From Anthracocystis setariae (lineage: Eukaryota; Basidiomycota; Ustilaginomycetes; Ustilaginales; Ustilaginaceae), in NCBI GenBank assembly GCA_928724745.1, contig CAKMXJ010000022.1, forward strand, positions 310,001 to 374,000: a DNA stretch of 64,000 nt, in the 5' to 3' direction. The number at the start of each line of letters is the position of its first letter. Position 1 is the first letter of the stretch. The notes beneath the pieces are model-generated. The model was not told the DNA's origin and searched no databases. It was given only the letters and a program-made list of their open reading frames with translations. A program made the position numbers and the translations under genes. This document shows positions 1 to 9,894 of the stretch, piece by piece.

Positions 1-451
1 AGATGTCTGGGCCCTTTTGCATTAGAGTTGTGATGCAGGTGGCACGCCATTTGAAATAGTCGACAGAGTCGTCAAGGTCCGGGAGTTTTTGCCCGTTGGA
101 GAGAAGCTGCGTAGCGAAATCGGAAGTAACCTTAGACATGTTGACAGATCTGTAAGGTTGTAACGGAGTTGATACCGTGCGTACCGACGAAGGTAGGGGC
201 TCTTGAATAGGAACTTCGCTGTCTTGTACAGCGGAGACGATATTTTGTGTTGCAGATGAGGCTTCGCTGGTCACTACAGCGGGAACAGTGTTTTCGTTAT
301 TGCGAACTGTATGGTCTCTCGAGCGTCGCGATTGTGCGGATCGAGGAGGTACTGGGTCTCCGACGTCTGGAATCGAAAGAAGAGATCTTACTGGATTGTT
401 TCTTGTGTTGTAGCGTCGGTATTCTCCCAGTCGTGAAGCCGTTGGGCTCAT
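1..451 (-). CDS. Copia Gag N-terminal region (partial, runs off window)
   Basis: The frame is open from an ATG at 451, inside the primer-binding site, to the window edge (150 codons). The first ~100 residues are Ser/Thr/Arg-rich leader-like sequence (starts MSPTASRLGEYRRYN). A second in-frame ATG at 139 begins a stretch with the pattern of copia Gag/UBN2 proteins: a short 'LxDLDDSVDYFKWRA' segment with the conserved aromatic and Trp, then a helix. Either ATG could be used. Identity as Gag is inferred from position and the short motif, because only about 46 residues of that domain are visible. No stop codons are seen. Confidence 0.65.
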   Translation of the reverse strand, partial: MSPTASRLGEYRRYNTRNNPVRSLLSIPDVGDPVPPRSAQSRRSRDHTVRNNENTVPAVVTSEASSATQNIVSAVQDSEVPIQEPLPSSVRTVSTPLQPYRSVNMSKVTSDFATQLLSNGQKLPDLDDSVDYFKWRATCITTLMQKGPDI

Positions 452-455
452 AACC
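444..455 (-). promoter_or_regulatory. Primer-binding site for half initiator tRNA-Met
   Basis: The plus strand reads GGGCTCATAACC, the anticodon-arm sequence of initiator tRNA-Met with its CAU anticodon. The minus-strand RNA would therefore pair with a tRNA fragment cut in the anticodon loop. It abuts the LTR end at 456, as in Drosophila copia. The ATG of the downstream frame (451-449) lies within the site. Confidence 0.85.
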
Positions 456-1170
456 TATTGGAAGTCGACTGCGTCAAGGGGCGACCTTGACGGTAGGCAG
501 CCAGGTACGATGAGTCTATCGTCTGCCAAAGATACTATAACAAGTAGCTAAGTCGCTATAGACCTCACACTGGTGGATGGGCGTATAGAGCTGGCTCTGT
601 TGTTATGTCAGGCCAGTTAGATCCGTAACCAAGAGCGGGCGGTGACGTTAGGCAGCAGGCACGAAGGGGAGAGACCTATGTCGATACAACAGTAGCGACG
701 TCGGTAAGGATCTGTAAGTAGCAGGCGTTATGATACGGAGAAGTTGGTAATGAATCGATTGAGGGATCATCAACTGTGCGCTCGAAGTACGCCCTATAAA
801 TACACTTAGTCCCCTACACCGTTGTTGCCCGTAGCGGTGTAGGGAACCCCATAGCGTCGACGTTAGTGACAAGATTCTACGCTAAGTGTAAACAACAGTT
901 GATCATCAACATAAACAACGATGTTGATAATAACATGACCCGACGAGTAACATCCCGGTCAGAGATGTGATGAGGCACCATGTCAACGTCACGTGGGAAC
1001 GCACAGTGCCAGCATTGGCATTGGCACGCGTATAGTTTCCCCGCTGCCGAGTCCCGAGGAATTGTATTGTCGGCAACTATGTCGGAATATTACCGCCCTA
1101 GTTATGGACATACCGACGTCTGTAGTGTCACGTCGATAGCTGACGCAGCAGGTGACCATATATTTCAACA
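456..1170 (-). repeat. 5' LTR of the copia element (715 bp)
   Basis: A second copy lies at 11412-16073, split by a transposon, and both copies share the same outer limits. That is how the ends were set. The LTR opens with TGTTGAAAT and closes with TTCCAATA in element orientation. A TATA-like box (TTTATAG on the minus strand) is near 795-801. A perfect 10-bp inverted repeat lies at 812-821 and 835-844, just upstream of that box. Compared with the other copy this LTR keeps many CpG sites and looks the younger or better preserved. Confidence 0.85.
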
Positions 1171-4100
1171 CCATGTCACCCCCGGAAAAAGACCGGTCCA
1201 TCCTGGAGCGGTTTGCGTATTTGGACATCAGGGAGGCAGCGTGGTTAATGTTGGCCTGGCAGTGTCGGAGGAGCTCCCGGAAAGCCGAATCGGAGGGCGG
1301 GATACCATCCGGGGAGAGGGCCGGCGAACCGGGGAGGGTTTTTGGGGTGAACCCAAACAAGGGTAGAGTAGCCGGGAGCCCGGTAGTAGCTGACACCCGA
1401 TTGTTAAGCGTAAGTTGGGCGTATGGCAGCCATGCAGCCCAGTCGTCTTGCTGGTAGTTGACATAGAATTGGAGGAAAACTTCTAGATTTTGGTTGACAC
1501 GTTCAGTTTGGCCATCGGTTTGGGGATGATAGGCCGTGGAGAGGGCCGGGGTGGTACCGAGGGCCGTTAAGATATCCTTCCACAGGGATGCTACAAAAGT
1601 GCGCCCCCGGTCCGAGACGATGGTGTCCGGGAGTCCAAAATAGGCAAAGACGCGGGAGAACAGCATGTGGGCGAGGTCTTTTGCCGTATCGGACTTCCGA
1701 GCCGGGAGGAAAAGGGAGTATTTGGTGAGTCGGTCGACGACGACGAGAATGGAGTCGAATGTGAGACCCCCGGCCCAGGAAGGCGGGAGACCTTCGATAT
1801 GATCCATTGTGATGGTCCCGAACGGCCGGGACGGGGCTGCAAGCGGGAGCAGCAGTCCGTAAGGCTTATGCCGGGGCGCTTTAGCGCGCTTACAGGCTCC
1901 ACAGGTCCGGACGTATTCCGTAACATCATGTTTGAGGGTCGGCCAGGAGTGGTGACGGCGGACCAGTTCGAGGGTCGCGGCCACCCCCGGGTGTCCCGCC
2001 GTTGGGTGGTCATGATAACGTTCCAGGATTTGTTTAACTTCGGCGGGGGACACGGGATTGGTCGGGAAAGGGTTGGGGTTCGGGGTTACGTCAGATATCC
2101 GGTGCGCGGCCGGGGTTTGTTGCCCCGCCAGCCCGGAATCCTGGAACAGGTAAGGGGGTAGTAGGACCGCGACGTTGGCGGGGTCGTGCTGATGATTGGT
2201 AGTGGTGGTGTTGGGGTGCCCGTCGGAGCGCCGGGACAGAGCGTCTGGGCGGGTTGCCTGGGTCCCGGGTCGGTACGTAATGGTAAACGTGAATTCCCCG
2301 AGAGCCATGCTCCACCGGGCCTGCCGCCTGTTAAGTTGCCGTCTCGTCTGAAAATATTGGAGGGCCTGGTGGTCGGTGAGCACCACAAATGGCTCCTGGA
2401 GCCCGTGGAGATAATGTCTCCATTCCTGCAATGCGTCCACGATTGCTAGGAGCTCCTTATTGTGTATTTCGTAGTTACGTTCTGCGGGTTGCATCTTCCG
2501 CGACCAGTAGGCTACCGGGTGGAGCCGGTGTGTCGAGGGCCGGGGTACGGCCTCGGGGTCCGCCCCCGGGGTGGCGTACCACTGTGAGAGTACGGCAGCC
2601 ACGACGTAATCACTAGCATCTGTCTCGATCACTGTGAGCCGGGAGGGGTCAAAGTGTTGTAGGATGGGAGCGGTAGTGAAGGCTTCTTTGAGCCGAGTGA
2701 AAGCCTCCCGCTCCCGAGGCTCCAAGTTGATCTTACCGGCGGCCTTGTTCTTGAGCCGATCGGTGAGCGGGGACGCCACCCGGGAGTAGTGCCGGATAAA
2801 ACGACGATAGAAATTGGCAAATCCTAGGAAAACCTGGATGTCCCGGATTGTGACCGGTTCTGGCCAGGACGTCACCGCGTCCACCTTGCCGGGATCCATG
2901 CTGACCCCCCCGGGACTGACCCGGTACCCGAGGAATTCGACGGACGAGGTCCTGAAGTCGCATTTTTCCGGGGCACAGTACAGCTTGTGGTCCCGGAGGC
3001 GCCTTAACACCTCCCGGACGTGAGAGGTGTGTTCTGCGGGGTCGGCCGAAAAGATGAGGATATCGTCCAAATACACTATTACAGTGACGTCCAAGAGGTC
3101 GTGGAGGACGTGGTTCATAAGACGCTGGAAAGTAGACGGAGCGTTGCATAGCCCAAAGGGCATTACTAAGTACTCATAGCTCCCGTACCTGGTCCGGAAG
3201 GCTGTTTTCCATTCGTCGCCCTCCGCGATGCGAACAAGATTGTAGGCCCCCTTAAGATCCAATTTCGTGTAAATCTTAGCCCGGGAGAGGCAGTCCAGGT
3301 GCTCGGAGATCAGGGGAATCGGGTACTTGTCTTTGACGGTGATGCTGTTGAGGGCCTGGTAGTCGACACACAGGCGGAGTTTGCCATCTTTCTTCGGGAC
3401 GAAGATGATAGGGGCGGCTGCCGGGCTCTTGGACGGCCGGATGAACCCTATCTCAAGCATCTTATCAAGATAGGTCTTAAGTTCCTCCATTTCTCTCCTG
3501 GAGAGGGAGTATAGCGCGCCATGTGGGATCTGGGCTCCGGGAAGGAGGTTAATCTGGTGGTCGTGGGACCGGCGAGGCGGGAGCACGTCGGCGTTGACCT
3601 CATCGAACACGTCCAAGAAGTCCCGGTACTCTTCCGGGAGGCCTGGGGCCCGGGGTGACTCCAAAGGACTGGGGTGGATAGCGAAACAGTTCTCCCCCGG
3701 GACGGGATCCTGTCCATTGGTAAGCAGCGGAGGGCCGGTAGGTTGAACCGGGGTGGTGGCGTAGCCCCCTCCTCCCGGGAGCGGGAAGTGCATGGTTTGG
3801 GTTTGATAATTGAGTACCGGTTCGGTCTTCTCAATCCAATCCATTCCCAGGATGATATCATAATCAGAGATGCGGGGTGCGACGTAGAATTGATGATTTG
3901 GGGTAACCGGGACGCCCGCGAGGCGGACCGATGCCCGGAGAGTGTGGGTAATAGCCTCTGAGCGGGAATCGAAGGTTGCCGTGCGCACCGGGGCCCGGAG
4001 GGCCTCCGGAACGCCCACCTCCCGATCCAGCATGGCCCTGTCCACGAAAGAAGCGGTGGCGCCCCCGTCGATTAGGGCCCGGGCACGGCACCCGGCCAGC

Positions 4101-5626
4101 GTGACCCAGCACTCGTACACCGGGATGCTGGGGTGTCGGTGTACCCGGATGGTGTCCCCGCTGATCACCGGCTCGCCGGGGGGGATGAGGGCCGCTACAT
4201 GGCTCCTGAGATCCACGAGTCCCGGGTCCTGGCGAAGTTGGGCGATGTTGGCCCTCACCGGGAGAGACTGAGGATGGTCGGTGGACTCGGGGTCCCACTC
4301 CGGGTCATAGGAAAGGATGGAGCGGTCATCGGGTAGGTCATCCTCGCCGTTGATAGGTGTGGCTTCGTCCTCACCGGGCCACCGGGTCTCCGGGACGTCC
4401 GGGACCAGGGGTTGGACCAAAAGCTTGCCGTTGGCGGGGTCCAGGATAGCCACGTTGGCCCGGAGGGGCCGAGTCTGGGCGGCCTTTGGGCAGTCCCGGA
4501 CTGCGTGAGGGCCCCCGCACCCGTAGCAGAGGTTGTTTTCCCGACGGTACTTGCGGACCTTGTCAGGAAGCTCCCGGCTGGCCAGCCCGGGGCGGGGCGG
4601 ATCACCCCGCTTGTTGGGGGTCTCGCGACGGGGTACCATCGAATTGGGTGGGCGACCACCCCGAGGTTCGGGGCGGCATTCTGGGCGACCCGGGGTGTCC
4701 GAGTGACCCGGGGTCACCAGGCCAATTTTGTACATTCGCTGCTCGGTTTGGATAGCGGTGTCAATGTACTCGTGCAGGTCGTAGGTCTCCACGTGGAGGA
4801 GCTTCTGCCGGAGGCTCTCCCGGAGGCTAAGCTGGAAGGTCGTCAGCAATTGCTGATTGTCGGTAGCGTTAGCCTTAGTGGCTAAGGCCAAGAACTCGGC
4901 AGCGTGAGCGCTAACGCTTCCCGATTGACGCAACCGCTGGAGCTTGACCCGGGCGGTGTGTCCCGGGTTAGGATCCCCATAGGTGCGGCGAAGATCGGCG
5001 CAGAACGTATCCCATTTGTGGAATAGGTTGATTTCCGGGCGGGCCTGGCGCAGGTTGCGGAGTTGCTCCCGGGGTACACCCGAGATATGGGCTAGGGCCC
5101 ATAAGACCCGGCGGGGGTCGGAGGGGAAACGTGCCGGGTTAAGATCGAAGTGGAGGGTGCATTGTTTGATGAAAGCCTCCAGCTCGTCGCGCTTGCCGTC
5201 CCAGGAAGGGGCGGCGACGCTAACTTCCGGGGCCTTGACCCGGGAGGAGTAGTCCTCCGTAGGGTCCCAGTTGGTAGCCACGACGGGAGCTCCTGGGGGC
5301 ACCGGCTGGGGATTGGCCCCGCGCTCGCCCATAAGGCGAGTAGCGCGGGCGTACCTTTCCTCCGAGGTCTCGCGTTCCGAAGAAAGGTCTCCTGGGTGCT
5401 CCATGGGCGGGAGGCCCGGTTCTGCCGGGGTCGGGACGGCGGGGTCGGGGGCTCGGCCGCTGTTGAGCAGCCGGATCTGGTCGGCGAGTCCTCCGACCAG
5501 GGCGGTTAGGTTCTGCACGGCGGCAACTAGTCCCTGGACGGGGTCGACTCCCAAATCGGGGGTAGGGCTGCCCGAACTCGTAACAGAGTCCGGGGAGCCG
5601 GGACGATGCTGGCTACAGGTTTGCAT
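1171..5626 (-). CDS. Ty3/gypsy Gag-Pol polyprotein, C-terminally truncated
   Basis: This is an uninterrupted frame of about 1485 codons. Gag spans roughly residues 100-300, with a CX2CX3HX4C zinc knuckle (CYGCGGPHAVRDC) near 369. An aspartic protease with LIDGGA is near 522, reverse transcriptase with YLDD near 852, and RNase H with TDAS near 998. Integrase has an HHCC zinc module near 1200-1240, and its D,D,E core sits near 1274 (TMDH), 1336 (VSDRG) and 1375 (TERVN). The frame stays open for 61 more codons to 989, but those codons are copia LTR sequence, not integrase. The GPY/F or chromodomain tail is therefore missing and the copy should not integrate by itself. All other catalytic motifs look intact, which suggests a fairly young element. 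Confidence 0.93.
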
Positions 5627-6260
5627 GGTAGCTGGAGTCTCCGCGTTGACGGCAACGGGGAGGTCGATTGTAATGTTACGCTCCTGGGGTCTGGGAACCT
5701 CGGAACGTGGCGGTGCGTCTGTATCGAGGCCAGGGGCGTGGTACCGGGTGTTGCTCCCGGGATTGTTGCCTAGATAGCGGAGCGGGTGAGCGGGAGATCG
5801 GGAGAAGGTCTGATATTTCCACCTACTATAGTGAGTAAGCTAAAATACAATCGACGTCCTCTCGTGAGTGTGATGGGATCTAGCCGTGAGATTATGTGGC
5901 CTCCCGGATACCCCCCGGGAGATGCCGCAGTCCGTCCCGATCCCCGATCCGGGACTATATCGGGGGAGGACTACCCACGCCCAGGTTAAGACTAAAACCA
6001 ATCACGAACCCTCCCGATATTCCTATTCATAACACTCCTCCCAACGACTAGAATGCCGACGCCCTTTACCACTCCTCCCAATAATCGCAATCATAACACA
6101 ACAGAAGTCAACTACACAATCAAAACAACGCACACCACCTTGACGGTGATAAATGCACCTGCTCACAGACGTGCTCCCCATACTGTCATGAGACGTTTCC
6201 TCCCTATAACGCTTACGCTTCCCAGATCGCCGATCCAAGCCCGATCCGCTGTATCGGGCT
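5627..6260 (-). other. Gypsy leader and probable 5' LTR
   Basis: There is no gene here. The stretch holds short inverted, CCCGGG-rich motifs (for example around 5905-5970) and a repeated 'actcctccca' word at 6031-6041 and 6069-6079. In element orientation two TGTTATGA words (near 6031 and 6096) are candidate LTR starts. No tRNA-type primer site was recognised. Self-priming, known for Tf1-like gypsy elements, is possible but not shown. Confidence 0.4.
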
Positions 6261-6262
6261 AA

Positions 6263-7507
6263 CTCCTATTTTCGCTGGTTCCGCTTTCCCTGCAAATCTC
6301 GTCTCACTCTTGCTGCCTCCATCGAAATGACATCAATCACTCATTTAGCTCAAGCTCACTGCACGTCAGAACCTTAACCTTAACTTGGTTATGACACATA
6401 CTCAGTGTTGTGCTCAGATTGACAACCTCATTGCCAATCCAACACTTTGACTTGCAATAAAAACTTTAAACTTTTCAACAGCAAACCCATCCAAGCAACA
6501 CCCCCTCCCGCAGGTTGGGGGCGGCGCTGTTGGAAATCACGATTCAGTATATTGGGGATTAGTGTTGGATTTGACTTTCGAATCGGCTTTTCACCTCGCA
6601 ATTGGGTACATCACATATTGGCACCCAACACTCAGTAATGAGTGTTGCACATGCGACGGCAAATGTTGAGACACCAGTCTCAATGTTTGCCGGGTGGATT
6701 AAGACATTTTTCCGTACCCACACAACACTCAACAATACTCCCATTGGTTTGTTCATAGGTCTCAACATTTGATACCGAGTGTTGAGACTACTCAGTGAAT
6801 CATAGACCTCAGTTGCACACCCACACACCTATTGTCCAATAGTAGGATTGCATTAGGAGGACAGCAACCCAACTCACCCCAAATGGAACCTCTTACATCA
6901 CAATGGAAGAGGAGGGAAGAATGGGTGGACAAGATCCACACCAATCATGACTGAGGCACAAGACTCAGCAGCAGAATGAAGGTCCATACAACAAAGAGGA
7001 ACACTTGATACTGAGTGTTAGGGACACAGACGGGAGATTGGATAGTTGTTATGGAAACACACAGAATACATTGTGAAGATGGAGACATCTTTGCTGTATG
7101 ACTAGGATCAGAGCACATGTATATATAAGACTTGGGACCAGCACCCAAGAGAGTGAATAAGATTATCAAATCACTATCCTACTTAGCGACTCACAAGATC
7201 TGATGACTAGTGCCAACATCCAATACTGGATGTTGGTCTTCCTTTTTGAATCCTTTGAAGCTTCTAACCGCTGCGCCCCATTCAATATTGATATTGTCCT
7301 AGCACTACTAAGTCACAGACATCAAACTCTGCAACAGTTTGAGCACGGACTCAACAACTCACAACACTCTCCCAAGATTGCAACTTAGGAAACAGGATAT
7401 TGGATGTCAAACATCCATTACCAAGTGTTGTAAGTTGTATCTAACATTGAATAAACTAACGCCGCAATAGCTACTTTGCATCGATTGACTTTTAGAATCC
7501 AATAATT
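6263..7507. repeat. AT-rich tract with recurrent small palindromes, no gene
   Basis: No credible coding frame is present. The words CAACACTCA, TGAGTGTTG and CCAACATCCA recur on both strands. Two are perfect inverted pairs with 4-nt loops: 6626-6647 (9-bp arms) and 7213-7236 (10-bp arms). Others are a seven-base pair around 7396-7412 and single arms near 6770, 7003 and 7415. This looks like debris of a repeat family rather than single-copy DNA. Confidence 0.5.
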
Positions 7508-7817
7508 AGGGGGTATCAAATTTTCTGAGTTTCTGGAAACTCAAGTTTCTTGGGCAGTTGAGTTTCTCATTTTTTTTGAACACCCCCCTCAAATACGCAA
7601 GTTTCTACAAATGCAATCTAATTGGGAAATTGGGAAAGCATGGTCAGGTGAGGGGTAGGGTTCCACCATCTCACAATCCTCACACTCTCAAACAGTACAG
7701 ATCACGCTAATGTTTTGCAAAGACAAATGACATTGATGACAAAGATGACTGGTACAAAGATGTTTGGTTTGACAACATTGATACAAGAGAGGTGCCCAAT
7801 GATTGACTTGACTGCAT

Positions 7818-9345
7818 TCAGGTGTCCAAAGTTCTTCCTTGTGCTTGTGAGAGATAATCTACCACCGTGCTTTTGTGATGTCTGGAGATTACATTGGTAT
7901 CTTGTTTGGTCCAGCCTTTGGATTGGAAGAAGGACGAGAACATTTCTTCCCAAAGCTGGTGCATTTGTGTGTGTTGATGCTGCTGCCACACTGTCATGGA
8001 CATGCTTGCCTTGGCAGCGGCTTCCTCCTCCTTATATTGGCGCTGGTTTGCCTGTCTTGCTTGTCTCAGTTCTGAAGCATTTGCCTTGTCCATGTCCATT
8101 GAGTCCAGTACCTGAGTAACTTCCTCTTCCGGGTACAAAGCCAGGAGAAGGTTGGCAATGTTGTCCGGGCAATTGTACTTACTGGCAAATGTATGACCAA
8201 TGATGTGTGCCTGAATGTTCTTGGCAGCAGCAACACGGTCCAAGTCCCTGTAGACATTTCCTCAATAGCCAGATAGGCACTGGAAGCAATTCTTGAGGTA
8301 TGCAATGGCATGTTTGACTTGTACTCAAACTCGAGACATCATTTGATTGAAGCTTTGCAGGTCTTTAATCTTGTTGGCAGCTCGATAAGTAAAAGAGCCT
8401 ACAGTGACTGGGTGATGTCCATATCCGCCATTGGTCCATATGAACTCTCCTTTGTCAAGAAAGAGCCAAGGCTTCTTGAGGATGTTGCTGCCAAAGGTCC
8501 AGACTTTTGAGTCTTGGGCGCTTCCAGGTTGTCCAACAACAGATTTGACAATCCTTAGCAAGTGAGGCATGATGACAAGAGCCACATTGATTGAGTAGAA
8601 TCCTTTGTAGTTGTAGTGTTCTTGGCTATGAATCGACAGCCTCCATGCAAGCAGAACATGCGTACCATTGACTACAAGCCATCCTCGGCCCCATTTGCAA
8701 ACTCCAGTCTTGTTACTGACCCAGGCGGCAGCCTTTGCTTGTTTGGCTTTGTTGGGGAACTGCATAACCTCCTTATTCAATTCCATCAGTCCTTCGATAG
8801 TCTGTTCCGACCAGCTAACATAGCTTCCAACGCTACAGCTGCACTGTAGAGACCTGTCGCGTTTCTCCAGCTCCATTTCCTGATTGCCCAAGCCTGTAGA
8901 GTCCAACTGCTAGCATCTCGCAAACCTTTTTGAGTGGGACTTCTCTTGCACCTAAAGGAATTGAGTTGGAACCATCATCAATTGCTTGGAATGCTTTCAT
9001 ACTTGATAGTTGGATTGCAAGTTTTTTGAAAGCTTCTGGATTCATACAGACAAGACCACAGAATGCACAAGTGTTATTGCTTGAGAGTCTATCAAGAAGA
9101 TTGATGAGCTTCTCAGGTTGGGTGAGAGAAGGAAATTGCAAAACAATATATTGCTGTTGAGCATGTTCCATGTACAGCGCTACCAATTGCCGGGACAAAG
9201 GAATGTTGTCTTTGTTGGTAGAGTTGCTGGAATAGCTGTCATCTGATGAACAATCTTCTGAGGTGTCTTGATCAGAAGAGTTGGCATCGTTTTTGTCGAT
9301 AGGAGTTGAACTTGCATTTGCCTCAAAAGGCAAGGAGATCTCAAG
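7818..9345 (-). pseudogene. Harbinger transposase pseudogene
   Basis: It aligns along its length with the intact transposase at 13895-15541 (for example YNYKGFYSINVALVI, DSKVW, HTFASKY). The frame is broken by a stop at 8325-8327 where the intact copy has Arg, a frameshift near 8240, and another break near 8900. All three catalytic acids are changed: first Asp to Asn (8667-8669), second Asp to Asn (8430-8432), Glu to Lys (8313-8315). The N-terminal part upstream of 'DTLEISL' is cut off by the insert at 9351. It cannot encode active enzyme. Confidence 0.9.
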
Positions 9346-9350
9346 GGTGT

Positions 9351-9802
9351 CCAGTTCCCAGCCAGCGCGCCACAAGAACACTGCCCAACGGCCGCGCAGG
9401 GGGAAAGGGCGCGCCACATGGCGTCAGGCCATTAGGGGTGGCGGCGCGGTACGCTGTGAAGGGAGGGGCATGCCGCGCGTTGCTTGACATTGAGGTTCAC
9501 GTTGTAAGCTGAGATTGCACGCGGCCTACGCTCCTGGGGGAGGCGCGTGCCGCGTGGCACGTGTGATGCTTTATAAGGAGGAAGCTGCGTGCCACCTCCC
9601 TATTGTCCGCTTGTCAATTGTATTCTTAGTTACCTAGAGTAATAGTGAATATCAGACCCAACGGTAGAACCATTAACCTCAGGATCATGCTCGGTGACTC
9701 TTGTGGCCACCACTCCCACCACGCGCTCTCAAGCCCAAGCCTTGCACACCGCGTGCCGCGCTGCACAGTCAAGAGGTTGTCAGACCCTTGGCGCTTAACA
9801 AT
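9351..9802. mobile_element. GC-rich insert, possibly a solo LTR
   Basis: This 452-bp block is much richer in GCGC/GCCGCG words than the AT-rich remnant around it, and interrupts homology with the intact Harbinger element. The 5-bp word GGTGT occurs on both sides (9346-9350 and 9803-9807), as expected of a target duplication. A TATA-like TTTATAAGG lies at about 9570. The ends are not a clean TG...CA pair, so calling it an LTR is only a suggestion. Confidence 0.45.
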
Positions 9803-9894
9803 GGTGTGGTGAATCCACCTTAAATGTCAGATGCATGAGAAGAGCTGCCCGAGAAACTTGAGTTTCCAGAAACTCAGAAAACTTTATAGCCCCT

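Larger units (their letters stand above)
1..1170 (-). mobile_element. Ty1/copia LTR retrotransposon, 5' part, running off the left edge
   Basis: Read on the minus strand this is an LTR (1170 down to 456) that starts TGTTGAAATATAT and ends CCAATA. It is followed at once by a primer-binding site matching the anticodon arm of initiator tRNA-Met, then an open reading frame with a copia Gag-like stretch. This order, and the half-tRNA style of priming, are those of Drosophila copia and yeast Ty5. Upstream in element orientation the sequence is Ty3/gypsy integrase coding DNA, so this element landed inside that one. Pol lies outside the window, so intactness cannot be judged. Confidence 0.85.
1171..6260 (-). 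mobile_element. Ty3/gypsy LTR retrotransposon, broken at its 3' end by the copia insertion
   Basis: The element carries a single Gag-Pol frame in the order Gag, zinc knuckle, protease, reverse transcriptase, RNase H, integrase, which is the gypsy order. Its 3' end (integrase C-terminus, polypurine tract, 3' LTR) is absent because copia LTR sequence begins at 1170. That part should lie beyond the copia element, outside the window. The right-hand limit is approximate: 5627-6260 is leader plus probable LTR, but no second LTR copy is present to define it. Confidence 0.85.
7508..9894 (-). mobile_element. Decayed PIF/Harbinger DNA transposon
   Basis: The ends are inverted repeats of about 50 bp that agree at nearly all positions (left AGGGGGTATCAAATTTTCTG; right the complement, ending ATAGCCCCT). 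They are flanked by ATT on the left and ACT on the right, a 3-bp duplication with one transition. The interior holds a broken DDE transposase gene on the minus strand. No Myb/SANT partner gene is seen. A GC-rich block at 9351-9802 is a later insert. The terminal AGGGGGTATC is shared with the intact element at 11900-15856. Its target was an LTR-B repeat: flanking bases join to give AATTGGGGTTAC as in the other LTR-B copy. Confidence 0.85.

Noticed and set aside
444..455. Match to initiator tRNA-Met that could suggest a tRNA gene
   Set aside because: Only the anticodon-arm sequence is present, with no acceptor, D or T arms around it. It is placed exactly at the LTR edge, so it is a primer-binding site.
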